Positions 37,685 to 46,947 of a stretch of DNA of 64,000 bases are shown one piece after another; the stretch's first letter is position 1, and each line of letters begins with the position of its first letter. The notes beneath the pieces are model-generated. The model was not told the DNA's origin. It saw only the letters and a program-made list of their open reading frames with translations, and did no database searches. Source of the stretch: Prevotellaceae bacterium (lineage in GTDB: Bacteria > Bacteroidota > Bacteroidia > Bacteroidales > UBA932); assembly GCA_031258195.1 (NCBI GenBank), contig JAIRNF010000027.1:105366-169365 (forward strand), in the 5' to 3' direction. The position numbers and the translations under genes were made by a program.

Positions 37685-37791
37685 AGCTTCTAATTCATAA
37701 CTACCATAACGTCTGCTTATAGTTCTAATTATACAGATTTATAGATATTAAGAAGACGTGTTGTACAATAAAAGCAGCAACCCCTAAAGAT

Positions 37792-37813
37792 ACGATTGAA
37801 GGACGCTTTAGGG
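37792..37813 (-). terminator. Hairpin between the COX24-like gene and rng
   Basis: ccctaaag pairs with ctttaggg around a 6-base loop. It lies 31 bases past the stop of the COX24-like gene and could separate it from rng, though the T run is weak on this strand. Confidence 0.5.
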
Positions 37814-37843
37814 TTATTCCTTTTTTGTACTGTTTACACAACC

Positions 37844-37936
37844 CTATTTACGTTTTTTATGCCTATTTTTACGAAGGCGTTTTTTCCGTTTATGGGTTGC
37901 CATTTTATGTCTTTTTCTTTTTTTTCCGCTTGGCAT
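37844..37936 (-). CDS. COX24/AURKAIP1-like small ribosomal-type protein, 30 residues
   Basis: A 30-codon gene, ATG at 37936 and TAG at 37844-37846. The product (MPSGKKRKRHKM… ending RHKKRK) is over half Lys/Arg and matches the tiny basic COX24/AURKAIP1-type proteins that Bacteroidetes encode next to HU and RNase G and that belong to the small ribosomal subunit. It is complete, with a MxSGKKRKRHKMATHKRKK pattern typical of the group. It lies 47 bases after the HU gene and was likely missed by length cut-offs. Confidence 0.88.
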   Translation of the reverse strand: MPSGKKRKRHKMATHKRKKRLRKNRHKKRK

Positions 37937-37983
37937 AATACTTATTTATTTAATGCGTTTTATACTTGATGTGAAAAGTTAGT

Positions 37984-38271
37984 TTACTTTTTTACATTAT
38001 TCTTTACCTTGTTAACAAAGGTTTTGGCAGGCTTAAATGAAGGGATGTAATGCTCTGGGATAATGATGGCAGTATTCTTTGAAATGTTTCTAGCTGTTTT
38101 TTCAGCTCTTTTCTTTACTACGAACGAACCAAATCCTCTTAGATAAACGTTGTTGTTCTTTACTAGAGAAGTTTTAACACATTCCATAAAGCATTCTACT
38201 GTCTTTTGTACAGTGATTTTTTCAATTCCGGTTGCTTTAGAAATTTCATTTACAATGTCTGCCTTTGTCAT
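37984..38271 (-). CDS. HU-family DNA-binding protein
   Basis: A 95-residue nucleoid-associated protein that binds and bends DNA as a dimer. MTKADIVNEISKATGI begins the helical part; LRGFGSFVVKKRAEKTARNISKN forms the beta-arm region; the arm and C-terminus (FKPAKTFVNKVK) follow. It has the usual HU length and could be HU or an IHF-like paralogue. Confidence 0.93.
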   Translation of the reverse strand: MTKADIVNEISKATGIEKITVQKTVECFMECVKTSLVKNNNVYLRGFGSFVVKKRAEKTARNISKNTAIIIPEHYIPSFKPAKTFVNKVKNNVKK

Positions 38272-38395
38272 GATTTCAATTATTTTGATTATCAGTGTTT
38301 TACTTTAAATTCAATGAATAAGGATTGCAAATATAATACATTTTCGTGATATCGTACCGCATTTGAGCTATTTTTGAGTTTTTTATTGATCATAA

Positions 38396-39472
38396 ATGAA
38401 CTGTTTTTCAACACAAATAATCAGCTGGTACGCTCAGAATAAGAGAGACTTACCCTGGAGGCATACCCAAGATCCTTATAAAATATGGATTTCGGAGATA
38501 ATGTTGCAGCAAACACGTGTAGATCAGGGAATCGGATATTATAATAGATTCATTGCTATATTCCCTACAGTATATGATCTGGCTAATGCTCCTCTCGACA
38601 ATGTCTTAAAGCTTTGGCAGGGATTGGGCTATTACAACAGGGCTTGTAACTTGCATGTTGCCGCAAAAGGCGTTGTAAGTGAGCTGGGTGGAAAGTTTCC
38701 AACATCCTGCGGAGAGCTTATAAAGTTAAAAGGAGTGGGAGATTATACAGCTTCTGCCATTGCCGCTTTCGCGTTTAAAATACCCATTGCTGCGGTTGAT
38801 GGAAATGTATATCGTATATTTTCACGTTACTATGGTGTTTTTACACCTATAGATACTACTCAGGGGAAAAAGGAGCTGAATGCTCTCGCCCAAGAAATGG
38901 TTGATAAATCGCAGCCCGATGTTTATAATCAAGCCATTATGGATTTTGGCGCATTAATGTGCTCGCCTAAAAAGCCGCAATGTTACGATTGTCCGCTTCT
39001 TGAGTCTTGCTACGCTTTTCGTAATGGTTGTGTAGATCGGCTCCCGGCTAAAAGTAAGAAAATAGTGCAGCGTACCCGTTATTTCTCATACCTTATGATT
39101 AAACAAGGTAAATATACCTATATACATAAGCGGCAAGGTAAAGACATCTGGCACTCGCTTTACGATTTCCCGATGATTGAAACAGCAAAAGAGGTAAAGC
39201 CTGTAACGATTGTTAAATCAAAAGAATGGAAAGAATTATTTGGGAAGACTAAAGTTAATATTTTACATATGTCTGATTTAACAAAATACCCTCTCAGCCA
39301 TCAAATACTAATGACTCGTTTTTATATAGTGGAGTTGGGCAGCGCTGCTTATTTACCTAATGGAGATTTTATTAAAATAAAAATTGATGAGTTAGCGCAA
39401 TATTCTACACCTATACTTATTAATAATTACATGGCTGCGGAAGCAGCGGAAAAGTATTTTACAGATAGATAA
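38396..39472 (+). CDS. mutY: A/G-specific adenine DNA glycosylase
   Basis: Removes adenine mispaired with 8-oxoguanine. It has ISEIMLQQTRVDQGIGYY (catalytic Glu), the helix-hairpin-helix LKGVGDYTASAIAAFA, VDGNVYRIFSRYYG (catalytic Asp), the 4Fe-4S ligands C-x6-C-x2-C-x5-C (CSPKKPQCYDCPLLESCYAF) and a C-terminal NUDIX-like 8-oxoG-recognition domain. At 358 residues it is complete. It contrasts with the broken fpg-like gene at 8.2 kb. Confidence 0.95.
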   Translation: MNCFSTQIISWYAQNKRDLPWRHTQDPYKIWISEIMLQQTRVDQGIGYYNRFIAIFPTVYDLANAPLDNVLKLWQGLGYYNRACNLHVAAKGVVSELGGKFPTSCGELIKLKGVGDYTASAIAAFAFKIPIAAVDGNVYRIFSRYYGVFTPIDTTQGKKELNALAQEMVDKSQPDVYNQAIMDFGALMCSPKKPQCYDCPLLESCYAFRNGCVDRLPAKSKKIVQRTRYFSYLMIKQGKYTYIHKRQGKDIWHSLYDFPMIETAKEVKPVTIVKSKEWKELFGKTKVNILHMSDLTKYPLSHQILMTRFYIVELGSAAYLPNGDFIKIKIDELAQYSTPILINNYMAAEAAEKYFTDR

Positions 39473-39583
39473 ATCAAGAAAAAAGCGTACCTTTAAAAAT
39501 TGTCATAGTAAACAAATTTACTTATAACATGTTGAACACTAACCTTTATTCTTATTTTAAATGACAACTAAAATTTCTGAGCG

Positions 39584-40015
39584 ATGACATTGAACAAGGC
39601 GATGATTATTGGAAACGTAGGAAGAGATCCGGAAGTAAAGCATTTAGACAAAGGACTTGCGGTTGTAACATTACCTATTGCGACAACGGAACGTTTTAAA
39701 GACAAAAACGGAGAGCTAAGAGAGCAAACCGAATGGCATAATGTAGTATTTTGGCGCAGTTTGGCAGAGTTTGTTGAAAGGCATGTGCGCAAAGGATCGC
39801 AGGTATTTGTAGAGGGGAGGCTCCGTACAAAAAGTTGGGAAGACCAGAGCGGACAAAAGAAATATGCTACTGAGATTGTAGCAGACGTTATTCGTTTGCT
39901 AGGTAAAAGGTCGGACAACGATAATAATAATAACAGCTACTCTCAGCAAGAAAGTAAACCTAATACGGGAATTAGCGACTCTATAGACGATATAGACGAT
40001 GATTTACCATTCTAG
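39584..40015 (+). CDS. ssb: Single-stranded DNA-binding protein
   Basis: A 143-residue OB-fold protein essential in replication and repair. MTLNKAMIIGNVGRDPEVK begins the fold, with TEWHNVVFWRSLAEFVERHV and GSQVFVEGRLRTKSWEDQ; a Gln/Asn-rich linker leads to the acidic tail DDIDDDLPF that recruits partner proteins. It follows mutY after a 111-base gap. Because the tail is intact, it is likely the main chromosomal SSB. Confidence 0.95.
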   Translation: MTLNKAMIIGNVGRDPEVKHLDKGLAVVTLPIATTERFKDKNGELREQTEWHNVVFWRSLAEFVERHVRKGSQVFVEGRLRTKSWEDQSGQKKYATEIVADVIRLLGKRSDNDNNNNSYSQQESKPNTGISDSIDDIDDDLPF

Positions 40016-40092
40016 TGAATATAGAAATGGAAAATATAAAAGAGTAGCAAATATTTGCTGCCCTTTTTCTGTATCGTCACTTCCAGTTTAAT

Positions 40093-40176
40093 CGTTATTT
40101 CGAGCGTAGTGAGAAATCTGCTATGTATAACGCATGGTGCTAAATAAACAGATTTCTCACTACGCTCGAAATGACG
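40093..40176. repeat. Palindromic intergenic element, 28-bp arms with one mismatch
   Basis: Arms 40093-40120 and 40149-40176 (cgttatttcgagcgtagtga and its complement) with a 28-base loop. The core differs from the 951 and 41901 copies, yet the two arms match each other. It lies between ssb and the pdxH remnant, which converge. Confidence 0.88.
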
Positions 40177-40185
40177 AGGGGTTTT

Positions 40186-40827
40186 TTATGGAGCAAGTCT
40201 CTCAATAATCCATCCATCAGAGTTACCCAATCTATACTGTATGCGATCGTGCAGGCGGCTTTCTCTGCCTTGCCAGAATTCTACCAGCGTAGGTTTTATA
40301 ATATATCCGCCCCAATTAGCAGGGCGCTCTGTTTCTTTATCCTTAAACTTTTCATTAAACATAGTCATCAGTTGTTCGAGGTATTTCCTATTAGGAATGA
40401 CGCTACTCTGAGGTGATGCCCATGTTCCCAGCTTACTTAGTTGTGGACGCGATTTAAAGTAGCTATCAGATCGTTCTGCTGTAGCTTTTTTAACCTGTCC
40501 TTCCACTCTTACCTGCCTTTCTAAATCTGCCCAGAACAGTATAGCTGCGGCATATGGATTGCTGAGTATATCTTTTGCCTTATGACCTTGATAGTTAGTA
40601 AAGAAAACCAACCCCTCTTTATTTAGCTCTTTTAGAAGCACTATTCTTGCAGACGGTTTTCCTTCGGCAGTACATGTAGCAAGTGTCATGGCGGTAGGTT
40701 CTTGTACTTGTAGGCTAATAGCTTCGTTCAGTCATTTTTCCAGTTGCTGAATGGGATTCTTTGCTACAGAATCTTCGTTCAGCACTTGCTTGGTATAATC
40801 TTTTCTAATATTCGTTAGCTGAGTCAT
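40186..40827 (-). pseudogene. pdxH: Pyridoxamine 5'-phosphate oxidase with in-frame TGA
   Basis: Oxidises pyridoxine/pyridoxamine phosphate to PLP. The intact frame starts at ATG 40827 (MTQLTNIRKDYT…) and would encode 213 residues, normal for PdxH, but a TGA at 40732-40734 interrupts it in the N-terminal motif NPIQQLEK-stop-LNEAI, where the family has Trp (FEKWxxEA), so TGG became TGA. Downstream the ATG at 40689 (MTLATCTAEGKPSARIVLLK) starts the conserved FMN-binding part, ending SRLHDRIQYRLG and IERLAP. Translation from there would lose 46 N-terminal residues. The start overlaps the end of the lipoprotein remnant. Confidence 0.88.
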
Positions 40828-41853
40828 CTAGATTAAATTGGCGTATAAATTCGTTTATTTCTTCATTTTGCAGCATCTCGCTTTCTTCAGGCAGGCTGAG
40901 ATATTCTGTTAGTGTTTCGGCTAATCGTCTGTGGCTGTACGTTTCAATAATTTTGTGGTAAGATTCAAGTACATCAGCGTTTAGCTTACGGTTGTCTTCG
41001 TCTAACCAATCAAATGTAGGTGTGTTGTCGCAACCTATAAGCAATAGACTTGTATAGCTGTTGTATTTTTCTCGAATGTTGCCGGCAAATATAGAGTTAG
41101 GGTATTTATCCAAATATTCTTCGAAGTTTATAATGCGATCAGCCAACTCTTCCCATGTAATATACACCGCGGCATCAAACAAGAATTCATTGGCGCGTTC
41201 AAAAGCCATTAATTTGAGATACTCTCGTGTTGCTTCGGTTGTATATGGCTTGAAGATTTCATAATAATAATCGGGATAAAACGATAGCTCTGCACAACCT
41301 TCTCCTATATCTTCTAATGTAATGCCGTGGCTATTCGGCTCTTTTACGATAGGTTGATAGACCTTAGGTAGTTCATCAAAATTATCGTAGGTTTTATAGA
41401 AATTGTCCGCTACTTGGCTGTAGCACTCATCGTTGTAGATATATTGCCGCAGAAGATCGGCATAGGTGTAATAAGCAATGTATAGAGAATCACATTGTTT
41501 GGCTGAAACATTTTTGAAATACTTTTTAAGTACTTCTTTAGCATCAATCAATGCTTTACCTGACGTATTGTCTAGCTGTAGCAGATCATTCAGTAAACGT
41601 TGTTGTACTTGCGAAAACTCATTACTTATTTCGGCAAGGCTAGCTTCAAGTCTATCTACATCAAACGGAGTAGGCTTTTCTGTTTTCAGCTCAACATTCG
41701 TATAATCGTTGTTCTGATTATTTATGGTATCATCTGTCTTAGTGTCTTTTACCAACGCTACAACAGCTGTATCTTCGTTTTGGCTTGTTTCCCTTTGCAA
41801 GAAGCAAGAAAGATTGTAAAGACAGCTAAAATTAAATAGGCTAACTTTTTTAT
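40805..41853 (-). pseudogene. Lipoprotein of unknown function, frameshift and start-codon change
   Basis: The long frame (40805-41800) encodes an acidic, helix-rich ~330-residue protein without a start of its own. Just upstream, in another frame, is an apparent lipoprotein signal: (I)KKLAYLILAVFTIFLASC with lipobox LASC, Cys codon at 41797-41799. One missing base right after that Cys joins it to the main frame. The presumed start codon at 41851-41853 is ATA rather than ATG. Both changes would abolish export. The main part has a long helical region with FERANEFLFDAAVYITWEE and a Leu/Glu-rich end; I do not recognise the family. Confidence 0.7.
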
Positions 41854-41900
41854 AGATTGTGTGTTTAAAACTTAAAATCCGTAGTGTTTTTAAATATCTC

Positions 41901-41967
41901 CGTCATTCCGACCGAAGGGAGGAATCTGTTGACATTTAGCGGATTCCTCCCTTCGGTCGGAATGACG
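41901..41967. repeat. Palindromic intergenic element, perfect 26-bp arms
   Basis: Arms 41901-41926 and 41942-41967 are exact reverse complements with a 15-base loop. The arm differs from the 951 copy by A to G (accgaaggg versus accaaaggg), and the complementary change is present in the other arm. Confidence 0.92.
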
Positions 41968-42007
41968 ATAAACTTTAAATTAGTCGAATCCTTATATTAT
42001 TGAATCT

Positions 42008-43738
42008 TTAACTTCCTTCTGCAACCCATTTCTTTACATCATCCATAGATGGATTTTGTAAACCTAGCTTATGTTTCTTATTCATACCGCAAAGATCGTT
42101 AAACAGTTTGCCTGCCGATACTTTCTTGAGCGACTCAACAGTAACAAGTCCCGTCTTTTGAATTATAGGCACCCATTCTTCCGGAATACCTAGCTGCATA
42201 TATAGTTCGGGTTCGTCTTTTGTCGATTTCTTTTCCGGACGCATCTGTGGAAATAATAGCACATCTTGAATAGAGGGAGAGTTTGTCATTATCATAGTAA
42301 GACGGTCGATACCCATACCCATACCCGATGTAGGGGGCATGCCATACTCCAGTGCGCGTACAAAATCTTGGTCGATAAACATAGCTTCGTTGTCTCCTTT
42401 TTCCGAGAGCTTCAGCTGTTCTTGGAAACGCTCCATTTGATCGATAGGGTCGTTTAGTTCGGAGTATGCGTTACATAGTTCTTTGCCGTTTACCATCAGC
42501 TCAAAACGTTCGGTAAGACCTGGTTTTGAACGGTGTTTTTTTGTAAGAGGTGATGTTTCTATCGGGTAGTCGATAATAAATGTAGGCTGAATCAAATAAT
42601 GTTCGGCAGTTTCTCCGAATATTTCATCTATCAGCTTGCCAATACCCATTGTCGGATTAGTCTCTATGTTCAGCTTCTTACAAACTTCTCTCAGCCGCTC
42701 TTCGTTCATTCCGGTAATATCGACACCTGCATATTCTTTAATAGCATCAATCATGCTAAGGCGCCGGTAAGGGCGCTTAAAGTTGATAACGTTTTCACCC
42801 AACCGCACTTCTGCTGTGCCGTGTAATGCTATTGCAACACGCTCCAGCATTTCTTCTACAAACTCCATCATCCAGCTGTAGTCTTTGTAGGCTACATATA
42901 TCTCCAGTACGGTAAACTCGGGGTTATGCGTACGATCCATCCCCTCGTTGCGGAAGTCTTTCGAGAATTCGTAAACTCCGTCAAAGCCACCTACAATAAG
43001 ACGTTTCAAATATAGTTCGTCCGCGATACGTAAGTATAACGGAATGTTTAAGGCGTTATGATGTGTAACAAACGGGCGTGCAGTCGCGCCTCCGGGTATC
43101 GGTTGTAGTATCGGTGTTTCAACCTCAAGATAACCACGATCATTAAACAGGTCTCGTAAGGTATTTACAATCTTAGTACGCTTAATAAAAGTATCCCTCA
43201 CCTGAGGATTTACGATCAGGTCAACATAGCGTTGGCGATAACGCATCTCGGGATCGGTAAAAGCGTCAAAGACTTGTCCATCTTTTTCTTTTACAATAGG
43301 GAGTACTTTTAGCGATTTGCTAAGTAACTTCAACTCTTGTGCATGAATAGATAGTTCGCCTGTTTGGGTAACAAAAGCATATCCTTTTACTCCAACAATA
43401 TCACCAATATCAAGCAGCTTTTTAAATACTGTATTATATAAAGTTTTGTCTTCGCTCGGACATAACTCGTCGCGCTTAATGTACACTTGAATGCGTCCTT
43501 TCTCATCTTGCAGCTCAAAAAAAGAAGCATTCCCCATAATGCGGCGTGTCATTATACGCCCCGCAATGCAAACATCTTTAATGCTTTCCTTAGCGCTGTC
43601 AAACCCCTGTTTTATTTCTTCTGTAGTAGTATTTACGGGGTATAATTCGGCGGGATATGGGTCTATGCCCAGTTCCCTTAATTTGGTTAACGATTCTCTT
43701 CGTAAAATTTCTTGTTCGCTAAGTTCTAGATTGTTCAT
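42008..43738 (-). CDS. lysS: Lysyl-tRNA synthetase, class II
   Basis: Charges tRNA-Lys. It has an N-terminal OB-fold anticodon domain ([23 protein letters not shown]) and class II motifs 1 ([18 protein letters not shown]), 2 ([18 protein letters not shown]) and 3 ([13 protein letters not shown]). At 576 residues it is complete, with an extra ~70-residue C-terminal tail after motif 3 (MRPEKKSTK…[12 protein letters not shown]), seen in Bacteroidetes homologues. It is monocistronic. Confidence 0.96.
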   Translation of the reverse strand: MNNLELSEQEILRRESLTKLRELGIDPYPAELYPVNTTTEEIKQGFDSAKESIKDVCIAGRIMTRRIMGNASFFELQDEKGRIQVYIKRDELCPSEDKTLYNTVFKKLLDIGDIVGVKGYAFVTQTGELSIHAQELKLLSKSLKVLPIVKEKDGQVFDAFTDPEMRYRQRYVDLIVNPQVRDTFIKRTKIVNTLRDLFNDRGYLEVETPILQPIPGGATARPFVTHHNALNIPLYLRIADELYLKRLIVGGFDGVYEFSKDFRNEGMDRTHNPEFTVLEIYVAYKDYSWMMEFVEEMLERVAIALHGTAEVRLGENVINFKRPYRRLSMIDAIKEYAGVDITGMNEERLREVCKKLNIETNPTMGIGKLIDEIFGETAEHYLIQPTFIIDYPIETSPLTKKHRSKPGLTERFELMVNGKELCNAYSELNDPIDQMERFQEQLKLSEKGDNEAMFIDQDFVRALEYGMPPTSGMGMGIDRLTMIMTNSPSIQDVLLFPQMRPEKKSTKDEPELYMQLGIPEEWVPIIQKTGLVTVESLKKVSAGKLFNDLCGMNKKHKLGLQNPSMDDVKKWVAEGS

Positions 43739-43926
43739 TTGTTTAAGCTGTCTTTGTTCTGGTTTAAATAATGCTGTCTGGAAAACTTAATATAACTCTA
43801 AATCCATTACTAGCTATTGGCTGCTAGTAACATATACTAGGGTATAAAATACAAAGATAATCAATCAATAGATTATTTGGCAGCCAAAATCTGATTCGGT
43901 AGATTATTCATCGAAAATAATGTAAC

Positions 43927-43957
43927 TTTGTAACCTTAGAGGCGGAACCTACCTTTA
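43927..43957 (+). promoter_or_regulatory. Promoter of recJ (TTTG -N19- TAnnTTTA)
   Basis: TTTG at 43927-43930, a 19-base spacer and TACCTTTA at 43950-43957 reproduce the Bacteroidetes sigma-ABfr promoter layout with one mismatch in the -7 box. The expected start of transcription is ~15 bases before the recJ ATG. Confidence 0.7.
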
Positions 43958-43979
43958 CCTCGCTTAGTAATATCGGAAT

Positions 43980-45716
43980 ATGGCAGCAGAAAAAAAGTGG
44001 ATATTACGGGAACCTGGAGATCCTTACAAGGTTGCTAAGCTTACGCAACAGCTTAGTATAGATCCTACTTTGTCTAATCTGCTGGTACAACGCGGTGTAT
44101 ATACTTTTGAAGATGCGCGGTGCTTTTTTCGTCCACAGCTGGAAAATCTGTATGATCCTTTTTTAATGAAGGATATGGATAAAGCGGTAGAGCGCATTTC
44201 TAAAGCGATTAACGGCAGTGAAAAAATTCTGGTATATGGCGACTACGATGTTGACGGAACAACGGCGGTTGCCTTAATGTATTCTTTTCTCAGCAAGTTA
44301 TCGAACAATGTCGATTATTATATTCCTGACAGGTATAACGAAGGGTATGGTATATCATACCAAGGTATAGAGTACGCTAAGAATAGCGGTGTATCGTTAA
44401 TTATTGCGCTCGACTGTGGAATTAAAGCTACAGAAAAAATAGCCCACGCAAAATCGCTGGGTATAGATTTTATTATTTGCGATCACCATTTACCCGGAGA
44501 TACCATTCCTGCTGCTATAGCTGTGCTCGACCCGATGAGACCAAACTGCGACTATCCCTTCTCAGATCTTTCGGGGGCAGGCGTAGGGTTTAAGCTGATT
44601 CAGGCGTATAGCAAAGTTTATAACCTCCCCTTTGAAGATTTAGAGGCATATCTCGATTTAGTTGCTGTTAGTATTGCTGCCGATATTGTGCCCGTAGTAG
44701 ACGAAAATCGTATTCTTGCTTTTTACGGGCTTAAACGCTTAAACCAAAAACCACGTAAAGGATTAAAGCATATTATTAAGCTATCAGGATTAGAGAACCA
44801 CCCTATTGCTATTGATGATATAGTCTTCCGCATAGGTCCTCGCATTAATGCTGCAGGACGTATGGAGTCCGGCAAAACAGCCGTTGATTTGCTTACCTCC
44901 GAGACGGACGATGTTGCTATGGAGATAGCAGAAGTAATTAACTCTGTTAATAACGACCGTAAAAGCGTTGACAGGGTTATTACACAAGAAGCTATAACAA
45001 TGGCTACCGAAGATAAAGATTTCAGCCAAAAGAAGGCAACCGTTCTGTATAATCCCGGGTGGCATAAAGGGGTTGTAGGTATTGTTGCTTCACGGCTTGT
45101 AGAATCGTTCTATCGTCCCACAATTGTACTTACCCAGTCAAACAGGTTTGTTACAGGTTCGGCTCGTAGCATTCCCGGCTTCGATTTATACCAAGGAGTG
45201 GAGGCATGTTCCGATTTGCTTGAAACGTTTGGAGGGCATATGTATGCTGCCGGGCTTACAATGAAAGAGGAAAACTATCCGATTTTTAAACAACGCTTTG
45301 AGGAGTATGTGGCAAAAAATATCGACGAAAGTATAATGACACCTCAGGTAGATATTGATGCTAAGCTCAACTTTAAGCAAATAACCCCTAAATTTTTCCG
45401 CATACTTAAGCAGTTCCAACCATTTGGACCGGGTAATATGTCGCCCGTATTCTTAACGGAGAATGTTTACGATAACGGTAATAGCCGCGCTGTAGGTTCA
45501 GACAGAGAACATGTCCGTTTAGAGCTTATACAGGAAGACGAACCATATCGTCCTATTCCGGGTATTGCGTTCCACCAGTCAGAGCACTTCGATTATATTC
45601 AAGGCGGAAACCCTTTTGATATCTGCTATTCCATTGCTGAAAACTACTATAGGGGAGTAGCAAACATCCAACTTAGAGTAAAAGATATTAAAGAAAGAGA
45701 GATAGATTTTTTGTAA
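43980..45716 (+). CDS. recJ: Single-stranded-DNA-specific exonuclease RecJ
   Basis: A 5'-3' exonuclease used in recombination and repair. DHH-superfamily motifs are YGDYDVDGTTAVAL, ALDCGIK, FIICDHHLPGD, the DHHA1 region FRIGPRINAAGRMESGKTAVDLL and GWHKGVVGIVASRL, followed by a C-terminal OB-like domain. It has 578 residues and is intact. It is followed by the broken restriction-modification pair. Confidence 0.95.
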   Translation: MAAEKKWILREPGDPYKVAKLTQQLSIDPTLSNLLVQRGVYTFEDARCFFRPQLENLYDPFLMKDMDKAVERISKAINGSEKILVYGDYDVDGTTAVALMYSFLSKLSNNVDYYIPDRYNEGYGISYQGIEYAKNSGVSLIIALDCGIKATEKIAHAKSLGIDFIICDHHLPGDTIPAAIAVLDPMRPNCDYPFSDLSGAGVGFKLIQAYSKVYNLPFEDLEAYLDLVAVSIAADIVPVVDENRILAFYGLKRLNQKPRKGLKHIIKLSGLENHPIAIDDIVFRIGPRINAAGRMESGKTAVDLLTSETDDVAMEIAEVINSVNNDRKSVDRVITQEAITMATEDKDFSQKKATVLYNPGWHKGVVGIVASRLVESFYRPTIVLTQSNRFVTGSARSIPGFDLYQGVEACSDLLETFGGHMYAAGLTMKEENYPIFKQRFEEYVAKNIDESIMTPQVDIDAKLNFKQITPKFFRILKQFQPFGPGNMSPVFLTENVYDNGNSRAVGSDREHVRLELIQEDEPYRPIPGIAFHQSEHFDYIQGGNPFDICYSIAENYYRGVANIQLRVKDIKEREIDFL

Positions 45717-45845
45717 GCAATAACATTGTTTCTTTTATGTAATAAGGAAGATCTCATTATATTTTATTACATTCTAAAACACATAGAACAAAATAGTTGA
45801 ATGTATAATTATAAGTTTGTATTATATAAAATAGTATAGTAAGGT

Positions 45846-46947
45846 ATGACATATTTTGACGAATTGAGAGAGATAACGAAAAGTATTCCTAGTACAATAG
45901 TAGATTTCAACGTTCCAAGAGATAGGACATCTCCGCCTACTCAAGCATCTTCTAATTTTATAACAAATAAAGAGCAAGGAGATTGGGCGGAAAATTTAAT
46001 TTTTCGGGCAATAAACGAAACATCTAAAAATTATGTTGCAGTAAGGTATGGAAAATCTGACAATTTAGTCGCGGGAGAATATGGTTTTGATGAATTCTAC
46101 AATGATTTTCAGGATGAATTAGATAAAATCGGGGAAAGACCAGATTTATTAATATTTGATAAATCAGATTTTGACAATAATTTAGGTTATGATATAAGTA
46201 GAATCGCGCATTCTAAGCTCGCTAGTTATGTGAAAAAAGCTATTGGAGGCTTAGAAATTAGATTTAGCGCCCTTTCTTATTGATAGATATGAAAATGAAA
46301 TGCGGAACAGAACAAAAATTCATTTAGAATCCGCATTAACTATAAAGGATAAAATAATAGATAACTATTCAGATCTGTTAGAGCATCCAAAAAGGAAGTT
46401 ATACCTTGAGCTACTTAATAGTATTAACAAAGATACAATTTATGCTATAAATTTTCGCAGACCTAACTGGGGCTCAACAGAAAAGTTACAAGAACTAACC
46501 TTTCTCTTTGAAGATTTGAAGGAACATATTAATATATGTCAGAAAAGAGACTGTTTAAGTATTACTCCGAAGGTCGAAGATATTAAAGTTGTTTATAAAT
46601 GGGCGGAGACGTTTAATGTGCCTCGTTTCTATTGTCAAGTTTTTTTTGATAAGTCATATGGCATTTCGTTTAAAGATATTCTTACTTTACTAACAGAGCC
46701 TGAAAAAGAAGGCGAATTTTATGAAATTAGTAAGGATATTAAGAATCAAAATAAAACGACGATAAAAATTAATACTAGGAATACAAAGCAGATAGCATAT
46801 AAAATATCGGAGCCAGAACATAGCAGCGTTAGAAAAGAGATGGGTAGAGGAAGGCTTCTTTTCTTTGTCTCCTTTAAAGGAGGAAATGCCTATCTTGATG
46901 TTGATAATTTAAGATATCTATTGGGAATAAACAAACAAGAATTTTAA
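45846..46947 (+). pseudogene. AccI-family type II restriction endonuclease, frameshifted
   Basis: The first frame (from 45846) contains [35 protein letters not shown] and the nuclease-like [11 protein letters not shown] and GLEIR (PD…ExK-like), then ends at a stop at 46281. One extra C at 46270-46272 (agcgccctttc) shifts the frame; removing it continues [15 protein letters not shown]… into the 46300 frame, which carries LEHPKRKLYLELLNSINKD, CLSITPKVEDIKVVYKWAETFNV and GRGRLLFFVSFKGG. I recognise the combination as AccI-like (site GTMKAC in known members), but the site of this copy is not predictable. The stop overlaps the methylase start (TAATG). Confidence 0.85.

Noticed and set aside
40186..40689. 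pdxH as an intact short gene from ATG 40689
   Set aside because: The open frame upstream to 40827 encodes the missing conserved N-terminal region with a TGA at a Trp position, so the gene is broken, not short.
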